Shown: piece after piece, positions 1 to 8,550 of the stretch | Position numbering within the stretch: position 1 is the stretch's first letter | Layout: each line of letters starts with the position of its first letter | Origin: Candidatus Zixiibacteriota bacterium | GTDB lineage: Bacteria; Zixibacteria; MSB-5A5; GN15; JAAZOE01 | NCBI GenBank assembly: GCA_030668485.1 | Contig: DAOUTW010000015.1 | Coordinates: 1 to 64,000 of the forward strand | Direction: 5' to 3' | Length of the DNA stretch: 64,000 nucleotides | Notes under the pieces: generated by a model | Told to the model about the DNA's origin: nothing | Database searches by the model: none | What the model saw: the letters and a program-made list of their open reading frames with translations, nothing else | Translations under genes and position numbers: made by a program

Positions 1-141
1 CGATGCCTGAAAATGAGCAAACAAAGCCAAATTATCGTTGTGCGGCAACAACATCGCTTTTATTTCAAAGCCATTCAAAGCCAATTTAAGCCATTTTTTG
101 GGCATAAAAAGTGCTGTTTGGTATCATTTGGGGACATCTGA
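1..141 (-). repeat. Dispersed repeat, left copy (inverted relative to 62550-62655)
   Basis: The reverse complement of about positions 4-105 matches the stretch at about 62550-62655: shared blocks include GTTGTTGCCGCACAACGATAA and TGGCTTTGTTT, followed by several TGGCTT-type short units. On the plus strand the copy carries a 42-codon frame (13-141) whose peptide has KQS..IIVVRQQH, closely resembling the frame on the minus strand of the right copy. No gene was recognised. The remainder of 141-587 holds the tandem hairpins described separately and a possible motA promoter. Confidence 0.75.
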
Positions 142-207
142 CGCGTAGACCGCAGGGTCATCCGCCTATGGCGGACCCTATCGGGAAGGACCCCGCGGAA
201 CACAGGA

Positions 208-380
208 TGATCGGAATTGGTAGCTGTTGTAGGCGCTGGGGCAGACCGGGAGGTCTGCCGCCCACAAAATGATCGGAATTGGTAGCTGTTGTAGGCGCTG
301 GGGCAGACCGGGAGGTCTGCCGCCCACATATTGGTAGCTGATGTAGGCGCTGGGGCAGACCGGGAGGTCTGCCGCCCACA
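208..380. repeat. Three tandem copies of a ~50-60 bp hairpin repeat
   Basis: Three near-identical units begin at about 208, 270 and 331 (GGTAGCTG at 219, 281 and 333, so periods of 62 and 52 bases; the third lacks the GATCGGAA lead). Each contains the perfect palindrome GGCAGACC-GGGA-GGTCTGCC and ends in GCCCACA. This looks like a REP/ITR-type dispersed palindromic element, not a gene. Units are nearly contiguous and there is no variable spacer, so it is not a CRISPR array. Confidence 0.85.
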
Positions 381-390
381 AAAGCATATT

Positions 391-416
391 GTCGTTCCCG
401 CGGACGCGGGAAGCTG
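391..416. repeat. Palindromic element TTCCCGC-GGAC-GCGGGAA
   Basis: A 7-bp perfect inverted repeat (395-401 with 406-412) sits in the context GTCGTTCCCGCGGACGCGGG, resembling the intergenic palindromes with TTCCCGC/GCGGGAA arms that are scattered in many bacterial genomes. It lies directly after the tandem hairpins and before motA. Confidence 0.5.
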
Positions 417-506
417 GAGTCATTTTGAAGTGCAACAGTATAGAGTAAAATACCTCTGCCGGAATATGGAATGGAGCGGAAAGGGCCCGACAGGGCCAAA
501 AATCGC

Positions 507-533
507 TGGAAAAACCGGCGAGCCTGCCGATAT
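507..533 (+). promoter_or_regulatory. Possible sigma-28 promoter for motAB
   Basis: TGGA (507-510), 15 bases, then GCCGATAT (526-533). The -10 element fits the flagellar sigma-28 consensus GCCGATAA and the spacing is exactly 15, but only two of four bases match the TAAA -35 element. motA starts about 55 bases downstream. Sigma-28 control of motAB is common in other bacteria. Confidence 0.4.
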
Positions 534-587
534 CTTAAATGATCAGGTGGAATACAACTGAGCATTTTACGAAAGTAAAAACAAGGT

Positions 588-1349
588 ATGGATTTAGCAA
601 CTATAGGCGGACTGATCCTGGGAGTCGGGGCGATAGCTGTTGCCTTTGGACTCGAGGGGGGAAATATGGGCGCCATTACTCAGGCCCCGCCTATGATTAT
701 AGTCATTGGCGGTACCCTGGGAGCGGCGACTATCAGTACCTCCTTCAGGACAATCAAAAATATCCCGACCTACCTTAAAATCGCCTTTTTCGGAAAGTCT
801 CCGGATCACTTGAAGACTATCGACCAAATCAGCATCCTGGCCGAAAAAGCTCGCCGGGAAGGTGTTCTGGGTCTTGAATCCCATCTGAAAGATATTAAGG
901 AGCCGTTTTTTAATAAGGCGGTGCAACTGGTTATCGACGGCACCGAGGCTACCGTACTGCGGCAAATCCTCGAAACCGAGGTCAATTATATCGCCGAACG
1001 ACACTATACCGGCATCGGCTTGTTCAAATCTCTGGGCGGATTTTCGCCGACGCTGGGAATTATCGGAACCGTGCTGGGACTGATTCATACCCTGTCCAAT
1101 ACCGATGATGCCTCCCGGATGGCTTCCGCCATTGCCGGCGCTTTTATCGCCACCCTCTGGGGTATCGGTATGGCCAACCTCTGCTACCTGCCGATAGGAG
1201 ATAAACTAAGGATGCGCCATGAAGAAGAAGCGGCCAACCTGGATCTGATTATCGAAGGTGTCGGCGCCATTCAAACAGGTGATAATCCTCGAATAATCCG
1301 AACCCGGTTGATGGCTTTCATCCATCCGGATATGCGTCAGGGAAAGTAA
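588..1349 (+). CDS. motA: Flagellar motor stator protein MotA
   Basis: This is the proton- or sodium-channel subunit of the flagellar stator, an inner-membrane protein that works with MotB (next gene). The 253 residues are normal for the family. Four membrane segments are visible: about 5-22, 32-50, 150-170 (with the family motif PTLGIIGTVLGL) and 180-203. The cytoplasmic loop between the second and third segments carries the usual charged region that contacts FliG. The start is ATG at 588; an AAGG lies very close upstream, so the ribosome site is weak. motB follows with no gap, so the two are probably co-transcribed and translationally coupled. Confidence 0.95.
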   Translation: MDLATIGGLILGVGAIAVAFGLEGGNMGAITQAPPMIIVIGGTLGAATISTSFRTIKNIPTYLKIAFFGKSPDHLKTIDQISILAEKARREGVLGLESHLKDIKEPFFNKAVQLVIDGTEATVLRQILETEVNYIAERHYTGIGLFKSLGGFSPTLGIIGTVLGLIHTLSNTDDASRMASAIAGAFIATLWGIGMANLCYLPIGDKLRMRHEEEAANLDLIIEGVGAIQTGDNPRIIRTRLMAFIHPDMRQGK

Positions 1350-2186
1350 TTGCTGTTCCGTAAATCCAAAAAATATATCCCGCAGGACAACCCCGAACGG
1401 TGGTTGTTGACCTACGCCGATTTGATTACTCTGTTGCTGGCCTTCTTTATCGTGATGTATTCGATGTCCCGAATTGACGCCAAACGATTCGGCAAAGTGA
1501 GCCAGGCGCTGCATGGTATCCTCAAAGGCGGACCGTCCGTGCGCCATCTTCCCAAACTGGAGACACTCAATACCGGACATGGTCTGTTAAAGGTCGGTGA
1601 CCTCAAAATGCTCCAGACCGAGGTCCATTCCGAGATCGAAAAGCTGGGACTTAAGGGTGACATCATCACCGAAATCAATGAACGGGGCCTGATTATCCAT
1701 ATCATGGAGTCGGCCATGTTCGATGAAGGCCGGGCCAGATTAAAACCTAAGGCGATCGAGGTTCTCGACCTGGTCGCCAGCGATGTTGTCAACATGCCCA
1801 ATCATATTCGGGTCGAGGGTCATACCGACGACCGCCCGATCAATAATTCCGATTTTTCCTCCAACTGGGAATTATCGACCGCTCGAGCGACTTCCGTAGT
1901 GTGTCATTTCATCGATCAATACGATTATCCACCTGATCAGATTTCGGCGGTCGGTTTTTCATCATTTCGGCCTTATGTGCCCAATACCGGTATAGAAAAC
2001 CGCGCGCTCAATCGGCGCGTCGATGTGGTCGTGCTGACCATGGAATTATCGGCAGCCGAACCGTCATCGCAGGTGAACCGTTTTGCCAGGCAGGAAATGG
2101 ATGTCCTGCGCCAATTGGGGCGGGAAATAGATTCCCTGACTCAGGGGAATAATTTTCCCGATTCAACCCAGGTCGAAGCTCGCTAA
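1350..2186 (+). CDS. motB: Flagellar motor stator protein MotB (TTG start)
   Basis: MotB anchors the stator to peptidoglycan and supplies the ion-binding aspartate. The N-terminus has a single membrane helix with the signature TYADLITLLLAFFIV; Asp24 is the channel aspartate. An OmpA/Pal-like peptidoglycan-binding domain occupies about residues 115-235 (EGHTDDRPI, then the NWELSTARA motif). The reading frame begins with TTG immediately after the motA stop codon, and GGGAAAG just upstream serves as ribosome site; no better ATG lies before the membrane helix. The length of 278 residues is typical. Sequence alone does not settle whether H+ or Na+ is used. Confidence 0.94.
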   Translation: MLFRKSKKYIPQDNPERWLLTYADLITLLLAFFIVMYSMSRIDAKRFGKVSQALHGILKGGPSVRHLPKLETLNTGHGLLKVGDLKMLQTEVHSEIEKLGLKGDIITEINERGLIIHIMESAMFDEGRARLKPKAIEVLDLVASDVVNMPNHIRVEGHTDDRPINNSDFSSNWELSTARATSVVCHFIDQYDYPPDQISAVGFSSFRPYVPNTGIENRALNRRVDVVVLTMELSAAEPSSQVNRFARQEMDVLRQLGREIDSLTQGNNFPDSTQVEAR

Positions 2187-2246
2187 AAATTCTTATCGAC
2201 GACTCAACACATTATTAATCAACGCATTACCGGCTGCGATACGGTT

Positions 2247-2263
2247 TTGGCATCGGGCTTGCT
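2247..2263 (+). promoter_or_regulatory. Sigma-54 promoter upstream of flgB
   Basis: TTGGCATCGGGCTTGCT matches the sigma-54 consensus TTGGCACRNNNNTTGCW with exactly ten bases between the GG (-24) and GC (-12) pairs. Transcription would start near 2274, leaving a leader of only about 12 bases that still contains the GGAGA ribosome site before the flgB ATG at 2286. This is expected to drive the flgB-fliJ operon with an NtrC/FlrC-type activator encoded elsewhere. Confidence 0.8.
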
Positions 2264-2285
2264 TATTAGCCGGGTGGAGAACTGT

Positions 2286-2699
2286 ATGGCTAATGTGATT
2301 AAAACAGCCCTTTGGGATAAGGTCGGCGTCAACAAGTTCAGCAAGCTGCTGGATTTGACCGCTTTCCGGCACAAGCTGGTTTCGGGAAACATCGCCAATG
2401 CGACGACGCCCGATTATGCCGCGAAGGATTTCGATTTCAAGGATGAAATCAACAAAGCGCTCGGCACCGGCCCGAACCTGACGATGAAGGCGACCAGTTC
2501 CAAGCACCTCGAAAGCAGCGGTCCCAACCGCAATATTAAGGTGATCGAAACCGGCGCAGAATCGGATGAGGATCTCAACGGGGTCGATATCGATACCGAG
2601 ATGACCAATCTGGCGATAAACCAGATGCGGTACACAATCGGAGCCAAGATGCTGCAGAGAAAAATGGGTGCTTTGAGCAAAGCGATCAAGGGTAGATAG
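2286..2699 (+). CDS. flgB: Flagellar basal-body rod protein FlgB
   Basis: FlgB is a proximal rod subunit assembled in the periplasm through the flagellar export apparatus. The protein (137 residues) has the rod-family N-terminal motif SGNIANATTPDYAAKDFDF at about residues 37-55 and the C-terminal amphipathic helix typical of rod and hook proteins. The ATG at 2286 is preferred over upstream in-frame codons because GGAGA lies just before it and because the upstream codons fall inside the sigma-54 site. flgC follows after nine bases; the order flgB-flgC-fliE-fliF is the classic one. Confidence 0.95.
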   Translation: MANVIKTALWDKVGVNKFSKLLDLTAFRHKLVSGNIANATTPDYAAKDFDFKDEINKALGTGPNLTMKATSSKHLESSGPNRNIKVIETGAESDEDLNGVDIDTEMTNLAINQMRYTIGAKMLQRKMGALSKAIKGR

Positions 2700-2708
2700 G
2701 GTAAATTT

Positions 2709-3203
2709 ATGGAAGGCGTATTTTCAACAATCAAAATTTCCGGATCGGGGATGTCGGTTCAGCGCCGCAAAATGAATGTGGTGGCGGAGAATATCGCCAA
2801 TGCCGAAACGACCTCGACCGAAGAGGGCGGCCCCTACCGCCGCCGGCGGGTCGAAGTTGAATCGGCCTCGGAAAAACTCCCGTTTCAAACCGTGCTGAAA
2901 AACAGCCAGGCGACCCTGACGCGGACCAGCCGCCGGCATATAGCCGGATTTCCCAGCAGTATTCAGAGGCAGGAATCGGTAGCGGTGGCAACCGGGAAGG
3001 AAGTTGTCGATGGTCCGGATGCTTATAAGCTTGTTTATGATCCGTCGCATCCGGAATCGAATGATGAAGGGTATGTCAAGATGCCCGATATCGAGATAAT
3101 CAACGAAATGGTTGACATGATGTCGGCCAATCGCGGGTACGAGGCGAACGCTATGGCTATTTCAGCATCGAAAGAGATGCTCAAAAGCGCGCTTGATATT
3201 TAG
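2709..3203 (+). CDS. flgC: Flagellar basal-body rod protein FlgC
   Basis: FlgC is the second proximal rod subunit. The 164-residue protein starts with the rod-family pattern ISGSGMSVQRRKMNVVAENI and ends with the conserved NEMVDMMSANRGYEANAMAI helix. It is somewhat longer than the usual 135-150 residues because of a basic stretch at about 40-75 (RRRR followed by an acidic-Ser segment). It belongs to the flgB operon. Confidence 0.95.
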   Translation: MEGVFSTIKISGSGMSVQRRKMNVVAENIANAETTSTEEGGPYRRRRVEVESASEKLPFQTVLKNSQATLTRTSRRHIAGFPSSIQRQESVAVATGKEVVDGPDAYKLVYDPSHPESNDEGYVKMPDIEIINEMVDMMSANRGYEANAMAISASKEMLKSALDI

Positions 3204-3229
3204 GACAGGCGCGCAGGAGGAGAAGGACA

Positions 3230-3553
3230 GTGAGGATTAATACGGTTCCTGTTGAGGCTTATCGACAGGCAAGCAAACAATCCAGTACGAAAAATGAGGC
3301 CGCGGCCAAAGACGACCTCTCGCAGGCGCAGAAGATTACCCTTCCGGGTATGAATGATGCCGATGCGGGGAGTATCAAAGCGCCGCAGGCGCCATCGCTT
3401 CTCAGCGGGGTTCTGTCATCGGAAGAGACAACCATGCTGGTCAAACATTTTGCCCGTTTAGGTGACTCTCAGGAATCTTCGCAGATGTACGGCACCGACG
3501 CCCGCGTTCGGGCCGGGGCCCAAACCGGTATAAAACTGGATGTGAAGGGATGA
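3230..3553 (+). CDS. Unknown 107-residue protein between flgC and fliE
   Basis: I do not recognise this protein. GTG at 3230 follows a good ribosome site (AGGAGGAGAAGG), and the stop overlaps the fliE start by four bases, so it is surely part of the operon. The first half is Lys/Ala/Gln-rich and likely disordered; the second half (about 50-107) looks folded, with LSSEETTMLVKHFARLG and an end G.KLDVKG. No signal peptide or membrane segment is seen. Its position between rod and MS-ring genes suggests a small assembly or chaperone role, but that is only inference. Confidence 0.75.
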   Translation: MRINTVPVEAYRQASKQSSTKNEAAAKDDLSQAQKITLPGMNDADAGSIKAPQAPSLLSGVLSSEETTMLVKHFARLGDSQESSQMYGTDARVRAGAQTGIKLDVKG

Positions 3554-3852
3554 GCGGAATTAAGATAACACCGCCGATTGTCGCTCCCTCCTTTCCTCAG
3601 GCGCCGGCCGGCAAGATTCCGGCAGGTGACAAGGAAGGATTCGGCGATATGCTGAAGAATGCCATCGAAAGTATCAACGGCCTTCAGCAGGAATCGGGCG
3701 TAGCACAGGACGAATTTATTAAGGGGGAAGCGGCGGAATTACATCAGGTAATGATCGCCGCCGAGAAGGCCGGCATATCATTTGATTTACTTCTGGAAAT
3801 TCGCCGCAGGTTGGTGGAAGCTTACCAGGATATCATTCGGATGCCGATTTAA
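3550..3852 (+). CDS. fliE: Flagellar hook-basal body complex protein FliE
   Basis: FliE links the MS ring to the rod and is one of the first exported rod substrates. The 100-residue protein has the family C-terminal half: FGDMLKNAIESIN, then EAAELHQVMIAAEKAGISF and LLLEIRRRLVEAYQDI.RMP. The start ATG overlaps the preceding gene stop (ATGA), indicating translational coupling. Confidence 0.95.
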   Translation: MSGIKITPPIVAPSFPQAPAGKIPAGDKEGFGDMLKNAIESINGLQQESGVAQDEFIKGEAAELHQVMIAAEKAGISFDLLLEIRRRLVEAYQDIIRMPI

Positions 3853-3884
3853 TTGTCTGATATTCGTTTCAAATGGGATTTGAC

Positions 3885-5468
3885 ATGGAATATCTCAAGC
3901 AGGTAGCAACTCATTTATCGGAAATAATCAGAAGGATGTCGGTCAGCCAGGTCGTCATGCTGGTGGCCATAGTGATCGGCGTAATTATCGGCGGAGTAAC
4001 CGTCGCCGGGTGGGTCGGTAAGGTAACTTACCAGCCATTGTACTCCAATCTGGATCCGGCAGAGGCGGCCGACGTCACTCAGTACCTTTCCGAACATAAA
4101 ATTTCATATCAGCTCAGCAACGGCGGTTCGACCATCGAGGTGTCTGAATCGGATCTTTATGAGGCGCGGCTGGCGCTGGCCTCGCAGGGCTTGCCGAATT
4201 CGGGTAGTGTCGGGTATTCGATATTCGACGAATCGAATCTTGGGATGACCGATTTTCTGCAGAAGCTGAATTTCCGCCGGGCGTTGGAAGGGGAACTGTC
4301 GCGCACCATCTCGACCCTCAATGAGGTTCAGGCGGCGCGGGTTCATATTGTGATGCCTGAGGAAAGGTTATTCATCGAACAGCAAAAAGATGCGACCGCC
4401 TCGATAGTGCTGAAACTTCGGCATAACGGTGGACTGGGTAAATCACAGGTCAATGGCATCACCCACCTGGTGGCGTCGTCGGTGGAAGGCCTGAAGCCGA
4501 ATAACATCACTATTGTGGACTACAATGGTAACCTCCTTTCATCCAATACGGGAAGCGACGAACTGGCGGCTCTGACCGGTACTCAGATAGAAATGGCGCG
4601 CTCGGTCGAAAGGGGTCTGGAACAAAAAGCTCAGAGTATGCTCGACGGAGTCCTTGGTCCCGGCAAGGGGATTGTCCGAGTGACGGCGGAATTGAATTTT
4701 CAGCAGTATTCTCGCACCTCGGAAAATTACGACCCCAATATGGTGGCAGTGGTATCGGAGCAAAGGACCGAAGGATCGAATACGGCTACCAAGAAATCGG
4801 ATGAGAACAAGGAAGATCGGCAGGATGATCGTAGCGAGGTTACCGTCACGAATTATGAAGTTTCCAAGACAATCGAATCGGTTCAAAATGCAGTCGGGAC
4901 GATTCAGAGGCTGTCGGTGGCAGTGCTTCTCGATGGTAATTACCGAATGATAGAAAATGCCGATAGGGTTCAGGAAATGATTTATGAACCACGTCCGCAG
5001 GAAGAAATGGATCGGCTTTCGGCTATCGTCAAAAATGCCGTTGGGTTTTCCCCGGAACGCAACGATCAGCTTGAAGTGGTCAATATGGCCTTTGACAATA
5101 CATATCTTGACGAACAACAACAAATGCTCGATCAGCAGTATACACGCGAATTTTATTACGATCTCATAAAAAAGATTTTGATGGTTCTTGCCGCTCTGGC
5201 TCTGCTGTTTTATCTGCGCAAGCAAATCAAGAAATTCTTCGCCGGTATATCGCGCATAATACCTCCCGCACCGCGGGCGACAACCACATATCGCCAGCCA
5301 GGCAGCGGATCGCCGACGGCAGCGGATGAAGTGCCTATACCCGAGATCGAAATTCCTGATGTTGTTCCGGAAAGGCGTCAGCCGAAACTGGTTGACCAGA
5401 TGCAGCGGGTGGCCAAGGAAGAGCCGGATGAAATAGCCAAAGTGATTAAAACGATGATGGTGGATTAG
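3885..5468 (+). CDS. fliF: Flagellar MS-ring protein FliF
   Basis: FliF forms the inner-membrane MS ring on which the flagellum is built. Two membrane helices bracket a large periplasmic part: about residues 17-42 (VVMLVAIVIGVIIGG) and 430-450 (ILMVLAALALLFYL). Between them are the ring-building motifs, for example QPLYSNLDPAEAADV and FRRALEGELSRTI...VQAARVHIVMPE. The C-terminal tail (QRVAKEEPDEIAKVIKTMM) is the FliG-binding segment. ATG at 3885 has GGGA upstream; an in-frame ATG at 3873 would add four residues. The length of 527 residues is normal. Confidence 0.95.
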   Translation: MEYLKQVATHLSEIIRRMSVSQVVMLVAIVIGVIIGGVTVAGWVGKVTYQPLYSNLDPAEAADVTQYLSEHKISYQLSNGGSTIEVSESDLYEARLALASQGLPNSGSVGYSIFDESNLGMTDFLQKLNFRRALEGELSRTISTLNEVQAARVHIVMPEERLFIEQQKDATASIVLKLRHNGGLGKSQVNGITHLVASSVEGLKPNNITIVDYNGNLLSSNTGSDELAALTGTQIEMARSVERGLEQKAQSMLDGVLGPGKGIVRVTAELNFQQYSRTSENYDPNMVAVVSEQRTEGSNTATKKSDENKEDRQDDRSEVTVTNYEVSKTIESVQNAVGTIQRLSVAVLLDGNYRMIENADRVQEMIYEPRPQEEMDRLSAIVKNAVGFSPERNDQLEVVNMAFDNTYLDEQQQMLDQQYTREFYYDLIKKILMVLAALALLFYLRKQIKKFFAGISRIIPPAPRATTTYRQPGSGSPTAADEVPIPEIEIPDVVPERRQPKLVDQMQRVAKEEPDEIAKVIKTMMVD

Positions 5469-5475
5469 GGTGGTT

Positions 5476-6492
5476 ATGGAAACCAAGTATGAAGATTTGA
5501 CACCGACACAGAAGGCCGCCATTTCGCTGGTTGCCTTCGGTACCGAGGTAGCTTCGCTGGTATTGAAGACGCTCAATGACGAAGACCTCGAGAAATTGAC
5601 GATAGAGATTGCCAATTTGCGCGAAGTGCCGCCGGATGTCGAGGAAAAGGTTATTGCCGAGTGCCACGACATCTTTATGGCACGGCAGTATATCTCTCAG
5701 GGGGGGGTCGATTTCGCCAAAGAGATACTCGTAAAAGCGGTCGGCAGCAAGCGGGCGATCGACATTCTCAACCGGCTGGAATCATCGTTGCGAACCTCGG
5801 GTTTTAATCTGCTGAAAAATATCGACCCGCGTCAACTGGTGAACTTCATTCAAAATGAACATCCGCAAACGATTTCCCTGATCCTGACTCAGTTAACGCC
5901 TCATCAGGCGGCTGCAGTTATGGCCGAATTGCCGCCGGAACTTCAGTCCGAGGTTGCCCTTCGGGTAGCCGGGATGGAAAAGATTTCACCAGATGTGCTC
6001 AAGGAAGTGGAAACTACTTTGGAAGCACATTTTCAACATACGGCCGGGCGTGATCTTTCGGTTTCAGGCGGAGCCAAGTCGATAGCCGAAATCCTAAACC
6101 TGATCGAAACGGCCGCCGAAAAAAATATTTTGCAGGCTATCGAGGCTGAAAACCCCGATCTGGCCGCGGAAATCAAGAATATGATGTTTGTCTTCGATGA
6201 CTTGATCCTCCTCGATGATCGCAGTGTCCAGAGACTGCTCAAGGAGGTCGAGACCAAGGATCTGGCGATATCGCTCAAGGCGGCATCGGATGAGGTTAAA
6301 AACAAGATTTATGCCAATGTTTCCGAACGTGTGGGGGTGTTAATCAAGGAAGAGATGGAGTTTATGGGGCCGATGAGGCTTTCGGATGTGGAAGCCGCGC
6401 AGCAGCGAATTGTTGAAACCATCAGACGCCTCGAAGAAGAAGGACAGATCGTCGTCGCCGGCCGGGGGGGGAAGGAAGATATCATTGTCTAA
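5476..6492 (+). CDS. fliG: Flagellar motor switch protein FliG
   Basis: FliG is the rotor protein that couples stator activity to rotation and binds FliF through its N-terminus. The N-terminal domain starts LTPTQKAAISLVAFG; the middle domain contains NEHPQTISLILTQL (the EHPQ motif); the C-terminal torque domain has FVFDDLILLDDRSVQRLLKEV with the alternating charged residues that meet MotA. The length is 338 residues from ATG 5476, which follows AGGGTGG; GTG at 5470 is an alternative. It overlaps the start of fliH by eight bases. Confidence 0.96.
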   Translation: METKYEDLTPTQKAAISLVAFGTEVASLVLKTLNDEDLEKLTIEIANLREVPPDVEEKVIAECHDIFMARQYISQGGVDFAKEILVKAVGSKRAIDILNRLESSLRTSGFNLLKNIDPRQLVNFIQNEHPQTISLILTQLTPHQAAAVMAELPPELQSEVALRVAGMEKISPDVLKEVETTLEAHFQHTAGRDLSVSGGAKSIAEILNLIETAAEKNILQAIEAENPDLAAEIKNMMFVFDDLILLDDRSVQRLLKEVETKDLAISLKAASDEVKNKIYANVSERVGVLIKEEMEFMGPMRLSDVEAAQQRIVETIRRLEEEGQIVVAGRGGKEDIIV

Positions 6493-7201
6493 TATCCGCT
6501 CTCTGCCGCTTTCGGAAAACCGGGTTCTTATTGGCGAATATATCATTGATAGTGATGCCGAAAATAAGGCCGAAGATCTGCTTATCGGCTCTCATCCGGA
6601 AATGATGATTATCACGACCCCGGAAGGTAAAAAGCAGATTCCGCTTCAGGATATTCTTATTCTCCAGCAGCGTTTCCAGACTGAATTAGCCGCAATTGAA
6701 AAAGATGCGTTCGAACGAGGCCGCCAGTCGGGTTATGAAGCCGGGCTGGATAAAGGCAGGGAAGAGGCTCGTAAGGTCGTCGCCTCGTTATCAGGTATGC
6801 TAACCGACTTGACGAAGCAGCGCCATGATCTTTTGTCAGAGGCGAAAGAGAATATTCTAAACCTGGTTCTGAAGATTTCGGAGAAACTGACTTTTACAGC
6901 TGCAACCCTCGATCCTGAAATTACCAAATCGATTATAACGGGAGCGATTGACCAGCTTCTGGATAAATCGAAAATAAAAATTAAGGTTCATCCCGATCAC
7001 CAGGCCGAGTTGGAGCAGCATATCGACCGTTTTCGCGGCAATGATACCGCTATCAAGGAATTCCATATCGAACCCGATCCGCGAGTACGGGTCGGCGGAT
7101 GTTTTATCGAAACGCCGGTGGGTGATATCGACGCCCGGCTGGAATCAATGTATGATATCATCAAGCAGACGATCCTCGAAGGGGAGGATTCGCCGGAGTG
7201 A
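6485..7201 (+). CDS. fliH: Flagellar assembly protein FliH (TTG start)
   Basis: FliH binds and regulates the export ATPase FliI. The 238-residue protein has the family layout: a variable N-terminus, a glycine-rich helix with GRQSGYEAGLDKGREEA at about 80-97 (GxxxG-type spacing), then the FliH/V-ATPase-E-like C-terminal domain ending in PRVRVGGCFIETPVGDIDAR. TTG at 6485 is chosen because a strong GGGGGGAAGGAAG lies eight to twenty bases upstream; a longer frame back to 6386 would run through 100 bases of fliG and adds only low-complexity residues. fliI overlaps its stop by four bases. Confidence 0.88.
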   Translation: MSNIRSLPLSENRVLIGEYIIDSDAENKAEDLLIGSHPEMMIITTPEGKKQIPLQDILILQQRFQTELAAIEKDAFERGRQSGYEAGLDKGREEARKVVASLSGMLTDLTKQRHDLLSEAKENILNLVLKISEKLTFTAATLDPEITKSIITGAIDQLLDKSKIKIKVHPDHQAELEQHIDRFRGNDTAIKEFHIEPDPRVRVGGCFIETPVGDIDARLESMYDIIKQTILEGEDSPE

Positions 7202-8550
7202 AAATCCCATACGAATATTATGCCGGTAAAATTGATTCGGTACGTCTGGTAAAACAATTCGGAACCGTTTGCCGGGTGGCCGGTCTGGTTATCGAATCGA
7301 AAGGCCCGGCGGTACCGATAGGTTCGCTGTGCCGAGTGGAAGTTTCGGAGGGCGGACAGCAGATGCTGGCCGAAGTGGTCGGATTCAAGGAAAATATTAT
7401 TTACCTGATGCCGCTGGGTGATGTCCAGGGCGTGAATCCCGGATCGATTGTGACCAGTACCGGTGAACGCCTGCGCGTCCCGGTCGGGGATAATCTTCTC
7501 GGTCGAGTCGTTAACGGTTTGGGTCAGGTGATTGACGATAAAGGTCCGCTGTTGACCTCCCAATACCGGCCGCTGCATGCCGAACCCCCGCCGAGTTTGA
7601 AACGTCGGCCAATTGAAGAACCGCTCTTTACCGGTATCAAAGCGATTGACACTCTTTGTACCTGTGGCAAGGGACAACGATTAGGTATCTTCTCCGGGTC
7701 GGGCGTAGGCAAGTCGGTCTTGATGGGAATGATTTCCCGGGGTACCAGCGCCGATGTGACCGTGATCGGTTTGATTGGTGAGCGCAGCCGGGAAGTAAAA
7801 GAATTTATCACCAATGATCTTGGTGAAGAGGGGCTCAAGAAATCGGTAGTGGTGGCTGTAACATCGAATGAGCCGGCTTTGATTCGACTTAAAGGAATTC
7901 AGACTGCGACATCAATCGCAGAATATTACCGCGACCAGGGAAAAGATGTTCTTTTACTGGTTGATTCGCTGACGCGAGTGGCAATGGCTCAGCGGGAAAT
8001 CGGTTTGGCGGTGGGCGAGCCGCCGGCGACCAAGGGTTATCCGCCATCGGTATTCGCCATGATGCCCAGACTTTTGGAGAGATCGGGACCCGGCTCGGTC
8101 GGTTCCATTACCGGACTCTATACGGTTCTTGTGGAGGGGGATGATTTTAACGAACCGATTTCCGACACGGTCCGTTCCGTTATTGACGGGCATATTGTCC
8201 TTTCAAGGCAACTGGCGTCCCGTAACCATTATCCTGCTATCGATGTTCTCGACTCCGTCAGTCGTTTGATGTTGAAGGTGATCTCCGACGATCATAAACA
8301 GACTGCAGGTGATATCAAGGAATTGATGTCGATATACCGTGAGGCTGAGGATTTAATCAATATCGGAGCTTATGTCAAAGGGTCATCGGACAAAATCGAT
8401 CGGGCGATTGCCTGCATCGACGGAATTAATCAATTCCTCAAGCAGGGGATAGAGGAACGAACAGATCCGGTAGAGGCGATTGCGGCGTTGCCGGGATTAA
8501 TCGAAGCGGCGAAGATGCCTGAGACGGAGGCGGGAAATGTCGCGGTTTAA
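7198..8550 (+). CDS. fliI: Flagellar export ATPase FliI
   Basis: FliI is the hexameric ATPase of the flagellar type III export apparatus, acting at the cytoplasmic side with FliH and FliJ. Visible motifs are the Walker A loop SGSGVGKS at about residues 166-173, the Walker B strand LLLVDSLTRVAMAQREI, and the family segment GEPPATKGYPPSVFAMMPRLLERSG. The start is GTG at 7198, overlapping fliH (GTGA). The length of 450 residues is normal. Its last 14 bases overlap fliJ. Confidence 0.96.
   Translation: MKIPYEYYAGKIDSVRLVKQFGTVCRVAGLVIESKGPAVPIGSLCRVEVSEGGQQMLAEVVGFKENIIYLMPLGDVQGVNPGSIVTSTGERLRVPVGDNLLGRVVNGLGQVIDDKGPLLTSQYRPLHAEPPPSLKRRPIEEPLFTGIKAIDTLCTCGKGQRLGIFSGSGVGKSVLMGMISRGTSADVTVIGLIGERSREVKEFITNDLGEEGLKKSVVVAVTSNEPALIRLKGIQTATSIAEYYRDQGKDVLLLVDSLTRVAMAQREIGLAVGEPPATKGYPPSVFAMMPRLLERSGPGSVGSITGLYTVLVEGDDFNEPISDTVRSVIDGHIVLSRQLASRNHYPAIDVLDSVSRLMLKVISDDHKQTAGDIKELMSIYREAEDLINIGAYVKGSSDKIDRAIACIDGINQFLKQGIEERTDPVEAIAALPGLIEAAKMPETEAGNVAV

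Noticed and set aside
208-380. CRISPR array
   Set aside because: Only three units, repeated nearly end to end with no unique spacers; no cas genes in the window.
4539-5672. A 377-codon minus-strand frame across fliF/fliG
   Set aside because: It runs opposite to two well-supported flagellar genes and its product shows no domain.
6386-6484. A longer FliH starting inside fliG
   Set aside because: The extra 33 residues come from an alternative frame of fliG and are low-complexity; a strong ribosome site marks TTG 6485.
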